Source: Pelotomaculum sp. PtaU1.Bin035 (GTDB taxonomy: Bacteria; Bacillota; Desulfotomaculia; Desulfotomaculales; Pelotomaculaceae). From it: DNA of 64,000 nucleotides. A model generated the notes under the pieces. It was not told the origin of the DNA and made no database searches. It saw nothing but the letters and a program-made list of their open reading frames with translations. The translations under genes were made by a program, and so were the position numbers. Shown here piece by piece: positions 42,020 through 51,983 of the stretch (its first letter is position 1; every line of letters begins with the position of its first letter). Location of the stretch: positions 1 through 64,000 of the forward strand of contig MVRN01000127.1 in the NCBI GenBank assembly GCA_002067965.1, given 5' to 3'.

Positions 42020-45000
42020 TGCTTAACGACACAATGCCCGGCGAACGCCCGGAGAGTCAGGACCGGGCGATAAAAGTTTTAGAGAGATTAGGATACCAGT
42101 ACATACCGCGTTCCCAGGCGGAGATTTTGCGCGGACGGCTTTCCAATGTGCTGTTCATTGATGTTTTGCGCGAGTTTCTGCACCGGCAGTCCTTTGTGTA
42201 CAGGGGCAAGCGGACGCCCTTTTCCGACCGGTCGATCGGAAAGGCGATAAACGATATCGACGCGCCGCTTGTTGCCGGCCTGATGTCCGCGAGCAAGATG
42301 ATCTACGACCTGCTAATTTCCGGCAACAGCTACGAAGAAGAGTTGTTTGACGGCGGACGCCAGTCCTTCGACTTAAAGTTTATCGACTGGGAGCAGCCGG
42401 AAAACAATATCTGGCAGGTGACGGACGAATTCCCGGTGGAATGTCTGAACGGCAAATATGCGCGGCCGGATATCGTGCTGCTCGTCAACGGCATTCCCCT
42501 GGTTGTGATCGAATGCAAAAAATCCAGCGTGGATGTGGAGCAGGGTGTCTCGCAAAACATACTCAACTGGCAGCCTGAATATATCCCTCATCTGTTAAAA
42601 TTCTCCCAAATTGTCATGGCCATGAGCCCCAACACCGTTAAATACGGCACCTGCGGCACCCTTTCCGAATACTTTTGCATATGGCGGGAAAGAGACTATC
42701 AATGGCAGCAGGAAAAATGCAGTAATATCAGCCCCGACGGACGGGTTGGTGAACAGGACAGGGCGATTGTTTCCTTGCTCTCCCGGGATAGGCTGCTGGA
42801 ATTGATTCGTTATTTCATCCTATATGACAACAATGTAAAAAAAATAGCTCGTTATCAGCAGTTTTTCGGCATCCAGGCAGCTATGAAACGTATAAAAGGT
42901 GAAGACAACAAGAATACCAAAAGCGGTGTGATCTGGCATACGCAAGGCAGTGGCAAATCTTTGACCATGGTGATGCTGGTTAAAAAAATTCTGACTGACC
43001 CGGAAATCAAAAATCCCCGTTTTGTGCTGGTCAACGACCGGATCAACCTGGATAAACAGCTTAGAGATAATTTCGCTAAAACACAGCTTAGCCCGGCCCG
43101 CGCCAAAACCGGTAAAGGCCTGATCGAGCTGTTAAATGACAAAAGCGTGACTATCATTACCACCCTGGTACATAAATTTGACACGGCGGCCAAAAGCAGG
43201 ATCAGGATTGAAGACAATAATATTTTTTTACTGGTGGACGAGAGTCACCGCACCCACTACGGCCAGCTTCATAGTTTAATGATTGACGTGCTGCCCAACG
43301 CGATAAAGATAGGATTTACCGGCACGCCTCTGCTCAAGAAAGACAAGTTCAACACCTATAAAAGATTCGGGCCGCTTATTGACAGTTACCCGATTGACCG
43401 GGCTGTGGAAGACGGTGTCATTGTTCCTCTTGTCTATGAGGGCAGGATTATCCCCCAGGACGTGGCCGGCGGGAAGATAGACGAATACCTCAAATATATC
43501 ATCGCGCCGTTAAACCCTGAGCGGCAGAAAGATATGAAGCGCAAGTGGAGCCGGTTTTTGCCCCTGGCGCAGACCCGCCAGCGTATCGATATGGTGGCCT
43601 TTGATATTCACGAGCACTATATCGTTTACGCCAAACCAAAGGGGTTTAAGGCCTTGGTCGCGGCCTCATCCCGCCCGTCCGCTATCGACCTGCATAAATC
43701 TATCAAAAGGCTTGGCGGGGTGAAAACGGCGGTAGTGATATCGCCCGAAAATATTAATGAGGGCGAGGAGCTTACCGGAGAAAACAAGAAGAAAATTAAG
43801 GCCTTTTTCAAAGAAGAGGTGGAGCCGCTCTTTGGCAACAACTATGAGGAATATGAGGACTGGGCAAAAAACAGCTTTATTGGCGGTGAAGACGTGGATA
43901 TGCTGATTGTCAAAGATATGCTGCTGACCGGCTTTGACGCGCCGTCCGCCGCCGTGCTTTATGTGGATAAGCCCATGAAGGAACACTCGCTGCTGCAGGC
44001 CATCGCCCGGGTCAACCGCGTGTGCCCCGGCAAAGATTTCGGGCTCATCGTGGATTATTGGGGTATTTTCAGCAAGCTTAATACTGCCATGGATATGTAT
44101 TCAGATGAAAAATCGGGCATGGACGGATATGACCAGGCTGATATAGAAAAGGCTATTCTTGGCGCCGGTGATCAGAAGCTCAAACTGGAAAAGGCCCATC
44201 AAGGATTGTGGGCGGTATTTGAGGGGAGGGAATTTGATCGAAGCAATTCCGAAGGCTGGCAGAGCGTACTGGCGGATATTGATTTTAGAAAGATTTTTTA
44301 TGAACGGCTTTCAAAATTTTCACGTTTATTAGATTTGGTCATGGGAAGCTATGCTTTATATAACGCTGTCGGATATGACAATGTTCAAAAATACAAGCAA
44401 GATTTACTTCATTTTCAAAAACTTCGCGGGGCAATTTTGCTCCGTTACAATGAAAAAGTGGACTTTAGCAGATATGAAGACGGTATTCGCAGCCTTCTAA
44501 ATAAATTTGTGCTTTCCGAACCCGGCCAAATTATTGCTGAACCTGTTTCCATCCATGATCCCGAGGGGATGAAGGAGCAGCTTGAAAAGCTGGACAGCAA
44601 AGCCGCTAAAGGTGACGCCATTCGTACGCGCATGGACAGAGAACTGGAAACCTGCCGTTATGATGATCCTTTACTGCATAAGAAGTTTTCCGAGCAAATC
44701 AGAGAAACCTTTGAAGAGTACAAAGCATCAAGGAATGACGATTCTTATCTTTATAAAATGGAAAAAATCGCAGATGATTTTAAAAGAGGCTATACCAGCC
44801 GCCATTACCCCTCCTGTATAGACAATGACAGTGACGCGAAAGCTTTTTATGGATCGATTCAAAATATCATTGCCGGTGAAATTAAGAATGTTTCGCCGGA
44901 AATAGATGAAGCTATGGGGCATATGGCTATTGAGGTCAAAAAGGCTATATCCAACCGGGCAAAGGTGGACTGGCGTTTTAACGTATCGGTGCAAAGAGAT

Positions 45001-45123
45001 ATGACACAAGTGCTTGACGATCTTATTTGGGATTTTATCGAAGAACACGGGATAGAACTGCCGGTTGAGAAAATTGATTTAATATTAGAAGGACTTATGA
45101 AAACAGCAATTAGCAGGTATTAG
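42019..45123 (+). CDS. hsdR: Type I restriction-modification translocase-nuclease subunit
   Basis: A 1034-residue R subunit. The N-terminal nuclease domain shows the D...ExK pattern: YARPDIVLLVNGIPLVVIECKKS (near residue 150). The motor has Walker A WHTQGSGKSLTM (near 312), DEAD-like VDESHRTHYG (near 410), motif III GFTGTPLL, and motif VI-like LLQAIARVNR. AGGAGG is 7 nt before the ATG. The C-terminal helical region (EQIRETFEEYKASRND...) is typical for assembly with HsdM/HsdS. Cuts unmethylated foreign DNA after translocation. Appears intact. Confidence 0.95.
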   Translation: MLNDTMPGERPESQDRAIKVLERLGYQYIPRSQAEILRGRLSNVLFIDVLREFLHRQSFVYRGKRTPFSDRSIGKAINDIDAPLVAGLMSASKMIYDLLISGNSYEEELFDGGRQSFDLKFIDWEQPENNIWQVTDEFPVECLNGKYARPDIVLLVNGIPLVVIECKKSSVDVEQGVSQNILNWQPEYIPHLLKFSQIVMAMSPNTVKYGTCGTLSEYFCIWRERDYQWQQEKCSNISPDGRVGEQDRAIVSLLSRDRLLELIRYFILYDNNVKKIARYQQFFGIQAAMKRIKGEDNKNTKSGVIWHTQGSGKSLTMVMLVKKILTDPEIKNPRFVLVNDRINLDKQLRDNFAKTQLSPARAKTGKGLIELLNDKSVTIITTLVHKFDTAAKSRIRIEDNNIFLLVDESHRTHYGQLHSLMIDVLPNAIKIGFTGTPLLKKDKFNTYKRFGPLIDSYPIDRAVEDGVIVPLVYEGRIIPQDVAGGKIDEYLKYIIAPLNPERQKDMKRKWSRFLPLAQTRQRIDMVAFDIHEHYIVYAKPKGFKALVAASSRPSAIDLHKSIKRLGGVKTAVVISPENINEGEELTGENKKKIKAFFKEEVEPLFGNNYEEYEDWAKNSFIGGEDVDMLIVKDMLLTGFDAPSAAVLYVDKPMKEHSLLQAIARVNRVCPGKDFGLIVDYWGIFSKLNTAMDMYSDEKSGMDGYDQADIEKAILGAGDQKLKLEKAHQGLWAVFEGREFDRSNSEGWQSVLADIDFRKIFYERLSKFSRLLDLVMGSYALYNAVGYDNVQKYKQDLLHFQKLRGAILLRYNEKVDFSRYEDGIRSLLNKFVLSEPGQIIAEPVSIHDPEGMKEQLEKLDSKAAKGDAIRTRMDRELETCRYDDPLLHKKFSEQIRETFEEYKASRNDDSYLYKMEKIADDFKRGYTSRHYPSCIDNDSDAKAFYGSIQNIIAGEIKNVSPEIDEAMGHMAIEVKKAISNRAKVDWRFNVSVQRDMTQVLDDLIWDFIEEHGIELPVEKIDLILEGLMKTAISRY

Positions 45124-45126
45124 ACT

Positions 45127-45858
45127 ATGAGTATGAAGAAGCTTTATTTTACGAAGCTATTGGGCAATATTGAAGTAATTATTGAGCGCAAGAGCATAAA
45201 AAACATCCGGCTTAAGGTGTTCCCAAGCGGTATCGTGAAGTTATCAGCGCCAACTGGAGTATCGGACAAATACCTTGAAGATTTTCTTAAAAGTAAAACG
45301 GCATGGATTGAAAAGTCTTTGAATTTCTTCAAAGACACGAAAGCCGGTGAGTCTGAAACAATAATACAAAGCGGAGCTACTACCCGTATTTTAGGCAGGC
45401 AAATCAGAATCATTGTCAATGAAGCTAAATTCCACAGGATTGAACAAAAGGAGGATTGTGTTTATATTCAGTCTCCCGCCCCTAAAGATACGCAAGCCTT
45501 ACAAAAGCAATTTGGGCGGTGGTGGCAAAAACAGAGCAAGTCATATTTTTTAGCGGCTATTGACAGGTTGTATCCAATTATTGCTAAACATGGTTTTGGT
45601 AAACCGGAACTCCAGGTCAGGAGGATGAAAACTATTTGGGGCAGCTGCTCCAGAAGGTATGGCAAAATCAACCTGAATTACTATTTGTACAAAGCTCCGC
45701 CGCCCTGTATCGATTATGTTGTATTACATGAACTGGCGCACTTTCTTTATCCCAAACATAATAAAGTATTTTATGATTTTCTGACTGTCCATATGCCGGA
45801 TTGGAAAGAGCGAAAAAGAATACTTGATCATGAGATTGCAAAAGAACTGGGTAATTAA
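45127..45858 (+). CDS. YgjP-type (DUF45) zinc metallopeptidase
   Basis: A 243-residue protein of the M48/WLM-like DUF45 family. The zinc motif is VVLHELAHFLYPKHNKVFYDFL (HExxH near residue 200). Upstream has the usual WGSCSRRYGKINLNYYLYKAPP. It starts 3 nt after hsdR and is therefore the last gene of the R-M operon; such genes are commonly linked to type I systems, with a role perhaps in processing HsdR, not shown. ATG has a poor ribosome site, consistent with coupling. Confidence 0.85.
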   Translation: MSMKKLYFTKLLGNIEVIIERKSIKNIRLKVFPSGIVKLSAPTGVSDKYLEDFLKSKTAWIEKSLNFFKDTKAGESETIIQSGATTRILGRQIRIIVNEAKFHRIEQKEDCVYIQSPAPKDTQALQKQFGRWWQKQSKSYFLAAIDRLYPIIAKHGFGKPELQVRRMKTIWGSCSRRYGKINLNYYLYKAPPPCIDYVVLHELAHFLYPKHNKVFYDFLTVHMPDWKERKRILDHEIAKELGN

Positions 45859-45874
45859 TCGGGCTTTATCGGCT

Positions 45875-46870
45875 TTATATTATTGCCTCTATTTTCTGCC
45901 TTTGCTCGGCGTTACCAATAATGATTATCTTCATCCCGGGCTTCAGTTTCATTTTCGGAGACGGATTATAAACCCACTTGGACTCGGGGGTCTGGACAGC
46001 CACAGGGAATAGACCGGCTATATTAAGAAAATCGACTTCACCGATAGTCTTGTCAATAGCATTGGAGTTATCCGGAATATTTATTTCCTCTACTCTTAGG
46101 TTCTCGTCCTTGTCCCTCAACATAATGTCCATAAAGCCCACGGCGGAAGGGCGGACCATTTCCGAGGCAATTCTCATTCCGCCGATATAGTTTGGGGATA
46201 CCACCGAGTCGGCGCCGGATTTTATAAACTTCCCAATCAGTTTGTTGTCTTTGCATCTGGAAACAATACGTATATTATCGTTTAGTTGTCTTGCAGACAG
46301 GGTTATAAGCAGGTTATCCTTGTCCTCCGCCACGCATGCCATGATCCCCTTTGCCCTTTTAATACCGGCTTTAATCAGCACTTCGTCGTTGGTCGAATCC
46401 CCTTCGATCCAGAGCATGTTATCCAGCGTTTCGCTCTCAATTTCTTGGATGCGTGCGGAGTTTTTTTCCACGACTACCATCTTCCGCTTCGTTTCAATAA
46501 ACTCGCGAATAATGTGAATGCCGGTTTCACCGATGCCGCAAAGGATATAGTGTCCATTTAGTTCCCGAATGATTTTGTCCATCTTTTTTCTCCAGAAATT
46601 CCTTAAAAGATCTCCCTCCACGAGGAAGGCTGTTATAGTTGATAGAAAATAAAGAAATACGCTGATTCCGCATACTATCAAGAACATTGTGAATACCCTG
46701 CCGCCGGTTGTGTCGGAATGGGCGGTAATCTCCCCATATCCCACCGAAGCGAGGGTGATTAAGGTCATATAAGCGCAGTCAATCCAACTGGATTCTCCAT
46801 TGCTTATGATCCGGTAACCTATCGTCCCAATTATAAAAATGGCTGTGACAATAGGTATAGCCTGGATCAC
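45875..46870 (-). CDS. Potassium channel with TrkA-type RCK domains
   Basis: A 331-residue membrane protein. Two transmembrane helices (residues 4-25 and 55-85) flank a pore loop with the filter LASVGYGE (canonical TVGYG with Thr to Ser). A Rossmann-type RCK_N domain follows (HYILCGIGETGIHIIREFIETKRKMVVVEKN ... IEGDSTNDEVLIKAGIKRAKGI), and then RCK_C (RVEEINIPDNSNAIDKTIGEVDFLNIAG). The GTG at 46870 has a weak site; an in-frame ATT at 46894 preceded by GGAGGGGG six nt away would add IDDFKKR, which matches the normal start of this family. Tail-to-tail with the R-M operon (16 nt apart). Confidence 0.9.
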   Translation of the reverse strand: MIQAIPIVTAIFIIGTIGYRIISNGESSWIDCAYMTLITLASVGYGEITAHSDTTGGRVFTMFLIVCGISVFLYFLSTITAFLVEGDLLRNFWRKKMDKIIRELNGHYILCGIGETGIHIIREFIETKRKMVVVEKNSARIQEIESETLDNMLWIEGDSTNDEVLIKAGIKRAKGIMACVAEDKDNLLITLSARQLNDNIRIVSRCKDNKLIGKFIKSGADSVVSPNYIGGMRIASEMVRPSAVGFMDIMLRDKDENLRVEEINIPDNSNAIDKTIGEVDFLNIAGLFPVAVQTPESKWVYNPSPKMKLKPGMKIIIIGNAEQRQKIEAII

Positions 46871-47184
46871 TCTCTTTTTGAAATCGTCTATAATTCACCA
46901 CCCCCTCCGGTGAAAATGAACTCCCCAAAACGATATGATTTTATCGTTAATGATAACATATGTTATGTTGTGCATCAAACAAAAAAGACACCTATAATCG
47001 CGGCAGCAATTATTAATTGATATAAGCTTAGGCAACGAGGAAACTAAGACTTGTCTAAATATGGGTGCTGGCAAAGCCAATTGGAACCACTCGCATGAAT
47101 CATGCCAAATAAGATTTTTTTCACAAATTTAATAAACTTGAATAATATGGAATTAGATGGCTAATAAGAAGGAAGGTGCTGCTT
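46871..47184. other. Divergent gap between channel and MASE3 genes
   Basis: About 310 bp, AT-rich. It contains the ribosome site and probable true start of the channel (46894-46910) and stretches such as GGCAAAGCCAATTGGAACC that only faintly recall a c-di-GMP aptamer. No gene is supported. Confidence 0.4.
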
Positions 47185-48018
47185 GTGAATCTATTTCATT
47201 TTATCCATAGAAGCAAAGACATATTGCTGACAATAGTAATAGCCCTTTTTGCTTTAGCTGCAGAAAATTTTTTGCTTTTTCATATAGCGGCTGAGGGAAT
47301 TACTATTGTCATAGGTATAATATTTATTATTAAGGTTTATAAGATAAGGGAAACTTATAGTAATTCTTTAATGATATTATTAGGTTGTGCTTTATTAGCT
47401 GTTGGTCTAATTGATTTTTTGCATGTGATAACATATTTCGGAATGGAAGTTCCAATAAGAGATAGCGCTAACAAATCCACACAACTGTGGATTGCCGGAC
47501 GATATGTGTTATCTATCTCTTTTCTGTTGGCACCGTTTTTTCTAAAACGTAAATATCCGGGATATTATTTTTACTTGGTTTATGCATTGGTATCATCGAT
47601 TATTTTAGGAGCCATATTCTTATCTGAGACAATACCAGCTTGTTTAACAGAAGATAAGGGTCTCACCAATTTTAAAATATATAATGAATATATCATTATT
47701 GCAATATTCTTTTTTGCATTGGCGCATTTCTATGGGAATAGAAAACTAATTGACCGGAACTGTTTTGTTGGAACACAAGTTGCTCTGATTATTTTCATTG
47801 TATCTGAAATTTGTTTTATTTTATATATGCAAGTATATTCAGTTGTTAATATTCTTGGCCATATGTTAAAAGTCCTAGCTTATGTTTATGTCTATTATGG
47901 TTTAGTATTACATGAACCAAATATTTTCAGGCGAAAACATTTTTTATCAAAACCTTTGCTAAAGAAACCAAGCACTAAACAAAATTATCATAGGATTTAT
48001 AAGATTAAAAGAAGATAG
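47185..48018 (+). CDS. Stand-alone MASE3 membrane sensor domain
   Basis: A 277-residue protein with about eight transmembrane helices and no soluble output domain. It fits the MASE3 pattern: FHIAAEGITIVIGIIFIIKVYKIRE early on, LIDFLHVITYFGM, and TQLWIAGRYVLSISFLLAPFF. MASE3 normally precedes GGDEF, histidine kinase or chemotaxis domains; here the protein ends with a basic tail (FRRKHFLSKPLLKKPSTKQ). The GTG at 47185 is 8 nt from AGGAAGG. Either it works alone or with partners, or the output domain was lost in the rearranged zone that follows. Confidence 0.65.
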   Translation: MNLFHFIHRSKDILLTIVIALFALAAENFLLFHIAAEGITIVIGIIFIIKVYKIRETYSNSLMILLGCALLAVGLIDFLHVITYFGMEVPIRDSANKSTQLWIAGRYVLSISFLLAPFFLKRKYPGYYFYLVYALVSSIILGAIFLSETIPACLTEDKGLTNFKIYNEYIIIAIFFFALAHFYGNRKLIDRNCFVGTQVALIIFIVSEICFILYMQVYSVVNILGHMLKVLAYVYVYYGLVLHEPNIFRRKHFLSKPLLKKPSTKQNYHRIYKIKRR

Positions 48019-48343
48019 CAATTCCTGGTGCTTTCCGTACTTCTGTGTCCCAATACTTCGGAAATTACTGGTACTGGTGTCTTCTTTTCGAGCAGGACTC
48101 CTGCCAAACTATGGCGGAAAGATTTCTGTGCCTGACTATGGTGTGTAAAAACCCAGTTGATTAGCGTAGTTCATCAATAGCTGCTGGCTTATTAAACACA
48201 CATCCGCTTACATTATTGTTTTTCAGATAGCTGAGAAAGTGCTGGAAACGGTGCTTATAATCCCCAACGGTTTCACGGGAAATTCCATAGGATTTTCTGT
48301 ATGCGAAATAGTTTTGCATCGTTTGGCCAATAGCACCCGGCAA
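48019..48343 (-). pseudogene. Tyrosine recombinase remnant with internal deletion
   Basis: On the minus strand, 48343-48161 encode an N-terminal core-binding domain (TMQNYFAYRKSYGISRETVGDYKHRFQHFLSYLKNN). 48127-48019 encode a C-terminal catalytic end (KSFRHSLAGVLLEKKTPVPVISEVLGHRSTESTRNCY) in another frame. The middle is missing. It is the dead integrase of a lost element. Confidence 0.75.
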
Positions 48344-48365
48344 ATCGCGGTATTTCTGGTTAGCT

Positions 48366-49080
48366 TTAGTTTATACTGCATTTATTTTCCTTTTGCGTAG
48401 CTTTTCCTCCATGCAATAGATGATATAAAAAGGCGCATGCGAACGCAACAATCACCATACCTATATAGATACCCCTGTAGCCCCCAAAAGGAATAAATAC
48501 TCCTAATATAACTGGTCCAATTCCAACCCCCAAGTCTAAGAATATATAAAAGGTGGAGTTCGCCAAGCCCAGCCGTTGCTGTGGTGTGACCTTAACGGCA
48601 ATTGCCAGTCCACAAGACTGTACGATTCCCACGCCGAAGCCGAGAAAAGCACCGGCTAATAATAAGGTAACATTATGGTGAGCTTGGCTAAGAAGCGCCA
48701 TTCCGATCATGAAGATAAGAAAAGCTGGATACATGGTTATATTTTCACCTTTGGAATCAAACAATCGGCCGGTAAACGGTCTCGAAATTAAGATGGCGAC
48801 AGAATATATCATAAAAAAGAAACTGGCGGCGTCCACTAAATGAATTTCATTGGCATACGGTGTGAGGAAGGAAAGGATACTTGAATAGCAAAAGTAAATA
48901 ATAGCGCAAACAATGCAAATTGGAATGGTCTTAGATTCAAAGAAATTGCTCCATTTAAATACTTTCATCTCCTCTAATTGTTCATTTGTCAACTTAACTT
49001 CAGGCACAGATAAAAAGAATACGTTTGCCAAAGTCAATACTGCAGATATTGTGCAAACAATAAAAATCAACCTATGGAAA
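48366..49080 (-). pseudogene. C-terminal half of an MFS transporter
   Basis: From about 49080 leftward the minus strand encodes the last six or seven membrane helices of a major-facilitator protein (FLTPYANEIHLVDAASFFFMIYSVAILISRPFTGRLFDSKGENITMYPAF ... LGFGVGIVQSCGLAIAVKVTPQQRLGLANSTFYIFLDLGVGIGPVILG). The first half is missing. The open frame runs on to 49205 only because it crosses antisense LysR sequence. Probably nonfunctional. Confidence 0.7.
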
Positions 49081-49495
49081 TACAAAAACAACTTATGAAT
49101 GGCGAAATCGATCTCTGTATTTCTTCCCTGCCTATTGACCAGTTGGAAATTCATTGTGTGCCCTTGATAAATGAAGAAATTTTTTTGGCTGTACCACAAG
49201 AGCATCGTTTGGCAAAGCGGAATTTACTCCAAATATTACATTTGAATGCTCTACTCCTGAAGTAATATGCCGACTGGTTAAAGCCGGATTTGGTAACGCC
49301 TTTATTCCAGCTTATTGGTGGGATATAATTAATACGGAATCATTAGTAAAATTGCATATTGAAAATCCTACTTGTCAGCGAACCATTTGGTTATCTTGGG
49401 TCAAAGGGCATTACTTGTCAATGGCAGCTCGCAATTTCAGTCAATTTGTGATTAAATATTTTCACGAGCTTAATGGAAACGAACACTCAATTTAG
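49072..49495 (+). pseudogene. LysR-type regulator C-terminal remnant
   Basis: The plus strand encodes the substrate-binding domain of a LysR regulator: LMNGEIDLCISSLPI ... FLAVPQEHRLAKRN, then after a frame break near 49230, FECSTPEVICRLVKAGFGNAFIPAYWW ... WLSWVKGHYLSMAARNFSQFV. The DNA-binding half is missing. It meets the broken MFS gene head-on at about 49075, so one deletion likely removed the start of both. Confidence 0.7.
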
Positions 49496-49724
49496 GTTTT
49501 GTCAGTATAGACATCGTCCGTAGATTAATTCTTTATTAGGATGAAAACATATTAGGTCTAAAGGGACATTCTTCTGAACTAAAATAGTGTAAATTTTCCA
49601 GTAAGATCAATGAGAACCGTCCCCACATTGGCACATTGGTCACCCATTGGTCACCGATGGTGGGCCTGACCTTAATTCCGGCAAAATCAGTATTATCCCT
49701 GTTAATTAAGTGCTAGTATATTAA

Positions 49725-49754
49725 AATAAGACCCGTCAAGGGTCTTATTGTTTT
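49725..49754 (+). terminator. Rho-independent terminator
   Basis: AATAAGACCC pairs perfectly with GGGTCTTATT around GTCAA, followed by GTTTT. Its own gene is no longer obvious (maybe the LysR remnant). Confidence 0.75.
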
Positions 49755-50026
49755 CGCTACCCTATAAGGTCCACACATAACTATACGTACGGTAGATTGT
49801 GAAGCAGCCTCTATAATGTTTCACCAGAATATAGACAATGTTTAAAAACCTTTTTATTACCGAAAATCGTAATATAAATCATCAAAAGCGTGGTTTTATG
49901 ACCGGTGGGTTGGAGGGGAACCTTATCGGCTATATACTTGTAGGAGCATGTATTTGACGGCGCTGTTTCTGAGCTTAATAGCAGAAAGGTTTTTTTGTTA
50001 TGGCGATGTAATTGCCGGGCCGCTAA

Positions 50027-50067
50027 CCCGGCTATGTTTTTGAACCATAGCCGCCGGGGTGTTTTTT
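50027..50067 (+). terminator. Terminator-like hairpin before the zinc-ribbon cluster
   Basis: CCGGCTATG pairs with CATAGCC-G-CCGG with a one-nt bulge, followed by GGTGTTTTTT. Confidence 0.65.
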
Positions 50068-50198
50068 CTTTCTATCATGTTGTTATCATAAATATATCTA
50101 GCGGCAAAGGGGGGGACAAATAAACAGTTAGAACTGGATTTAAGGTCGTAATTTGTTTGATTTTTTTGATTTGGATGAGAGACGGAGTGATTTGAGAT

Positions 50199-51935
50199 AT
50201 GTCTATATGTCCGGTTTGCAATGATAATATTCAAGACTCTTCGGCCAGGTTTTGTCCATCGTGCGGCACGCCGGTCAGTTCTAAAAATATGCGCAAAGCC
50301 CCTTGGATTATTGCGGGTGCGGTAATCTGTCTGGTATTAATCACCGGAGTTGTTTTCCGGGATAAGCTTGGCCTCATCTTTCCGTTTTTAAGGTCCGGCA
50401 CCGCTTTTGCAGCTACCCTTGCTCCCGAAAATACGGAGCTCTTTTTTGTAATTGATCCCGATATGACGCAGCTGAAAAACTACGAGCGGATTAAAGATAT
50501 TTATCTGGCAGTACCGGAAGTGAAAGAAGCATTTGACGATTTACAGGATAACGTGAAAGGTGATTCTTATGCCGACATTGATTTTGGGCAGGATGTCAAA
50601 CCTTGGCTTGGAAGCGAGGCGGCTTTGATTATGCCGGACGCGTTTTCATCCGGGAGTGAGCCGGAATATCTTCTTGCAGTGGCTGTGAAGGACAAAAAAA
50701 AGGCAAAAGAATTTGTTGTCAAGCTGCGTCAAAAAGAAGAGAATTCGGGCGGTATTTTTAAAGAAGAAAATTATAAGGAAGTATTGATCACTACAGAGGA
50801 TAGAAGCAGTATGAGTAACAAAAAGTTTGTTTACGCCCTGGTCAAGGACCACTTAATTCTTTCCAACAGTAAGGCTCTTGTTGCTCAGGCAATCGATAAA
50901 TACAAGGACAAGGGCGAAAGCCTCGCCAGGAATGAAAGCTACGAAGAAATTATGAGTAAGCTGCCGAAAAGCAGGTCCGGCGCTTTTTATATGGATTTTG
51001 ACGCAATCATGGGAGCGGCGGAAAAAGCCGGCCTTGAGAATTTTGACCAACTGAGGGCATATAAAGGGATCGGTATGTCCTTGTCCTTTGTGGAAGAAGG
51101 TGTGCGTATCGATTACTCTGTGGCATATGACCGGAATAAAGTGAGCCAAAGCAGCGGGGATAACGCTAAAGGTGCGGTCGGCCTCAAGAACGCGACAGAA
51201 ATAATACCTGCTGACGCCATGGCCTACGTTGGTATTTCCAACCTCAAGCAAGGACTGGAGGATTTTGTCTCGAGCGTAAAAACCCAACCGGGTTATAGGG
51301 GAGAATTATCCGATTTCAAAAGGGAAACAGGTCTTGACCCTGAAAGTGATATTCTGTCCTGGATGGATGGGGTGCTCGCCATTGGATTTTTGCCCGACAG
51401 GAGCGGTCTTTTTGGTGAGAAAAACGCTCCCTTCGGGATAATTGCCCTGATTGGAACGAATGATCTCAAAACAACCGCCAACAGTATGAAAACCCTTGCA
51501 AATTCCTTAGTCAGGCTAGGTGCCGGAAAAAACGATAAAACATATAACAACCAGGAAGTCCATTATCTTTTTGAGCGACGTACGGGTAAAGTTGTGGCAG
51601 GTTACGGCATCCGGGATAATTTTCTCGTCATTGGTTCCTCAATTGATATGCTGGAAAAAGGCATGGGCACAAACAATGACAGAATAGGCAGAAACGCAAG
51701 CTTCAAAAAAGCTACCGCCGGCTTGCCGTCAATACAGGATGGCTGTATTTACGTGGATGTCGAAGAAATGACAAATTCGATATATAACTCCTTGGACAGT
51801 TATAACCGGCAGGAGTTTAACCGCAGTGTTTATCCTTACTTGAAACCTGTAAAAACTGTCAGCCTGGGAGTGGAGGGCGCAAATGGCGGGGATCATTTTA
51901 ATACCGGCGCGGTTCTTATCCGTATAGACAGGTAA
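50199..51935 (+). CDS. DUF3352 membrane protein with N-terminal zinc ribbon
   Basis: A 578-residue protein. Residues 1-30 form a zinc ribbon (SICPVCNDNIQDSSARFCPSCGTPV), in the cytoplasm; residues 35-55 are a membrane helix (WIIAGAVICLVLITGVVF). The large outside part is DUF3352: TLAPENTELFFVIDPDM, KPWLGSEAALIMPDAF, AAIDKYKDKGESLARNESYEEIMSKLP, VGLKNATEIIPADAMAYVGISNL. Function of DUF3352 is unknown. It is the first gene of the co-directional cluster, 48 nt before the VWA gene. GGAG lies upstream of the ATG. Confidence 0.8.
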   Translation: MSICPVCNDNIQDSSARFCPSCGTPVSSKNMRKAPWIIAGAVICLVLITGVVFRDKLGLIFPFLRSGTAFAATLAPENTELFFVIDPDMTQLKNYERIKDIYLAVPEVKEAFDDLQDNVKGDSYADIDFGQDVKPWLGSEAALIMPDAFSSGSEPEYLLAVAVKDKKKAKEFVVKLRQKEENSGGIFKEENYKEVLITTEDRSSMSNKKFVYALVKDHLILSNSKALVAQAIDKYKDKGESLARNESYEEIMSKLPKSRSGAFYMDFDAIMGAAEKAGLENFDQLRAYKGIGMSLSFVEEGVRIDYSVAYDRNKVSQSSGDNAKGAVGLKNATEIIPADAMAYVGISNLKQGLEDFVSSVKTQPGYRGELSDFKRETGLDPESDILSWMDGVLAIGFLPDRSGLFGEKNAPFGIIALIGTNDLKTTANSMKTLANSLVRLGAGKNDKTYNNQEVHYLFERRTGKVVAGYGIRDNFLVIGSSIDMLEKGMGTNNDRIGRNASFKKATAGLPSIQDGCIYVDVEEMTNSIYNSLDSYNRQEFNRSVYPYLKPVKTVSLGVEGANGGDHFNTGAVLIRIDR

Positions 51936-51983
51936 CCAAGGAATCTTTATTATCGACCGCATTTATGATTAGAGGTGACTGAT

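Larger units (their letters stand above)
49496..50198. other. Gene-free stretch before the zinc-ribbon cluster
   Basis: About 700 bp. It has a terminator at 49725-49754 and another at 50027-50067. Between are short AT-rich texts without a clear promoter, though the cluster promoter probably lies at 50070-50190. A CCCATTGGTCACCGATGG patch (49652) is a minor repeat. No gene seen. Confidence 0.5.

Noticed and set aside
47060-47110. c-di-GMP riboswitch before the MASE3 gene
   Set aside because: GGCAAAGCC recalls part of the aptamer, but the paired arms and GGGACGCAAAGCC core are missing.
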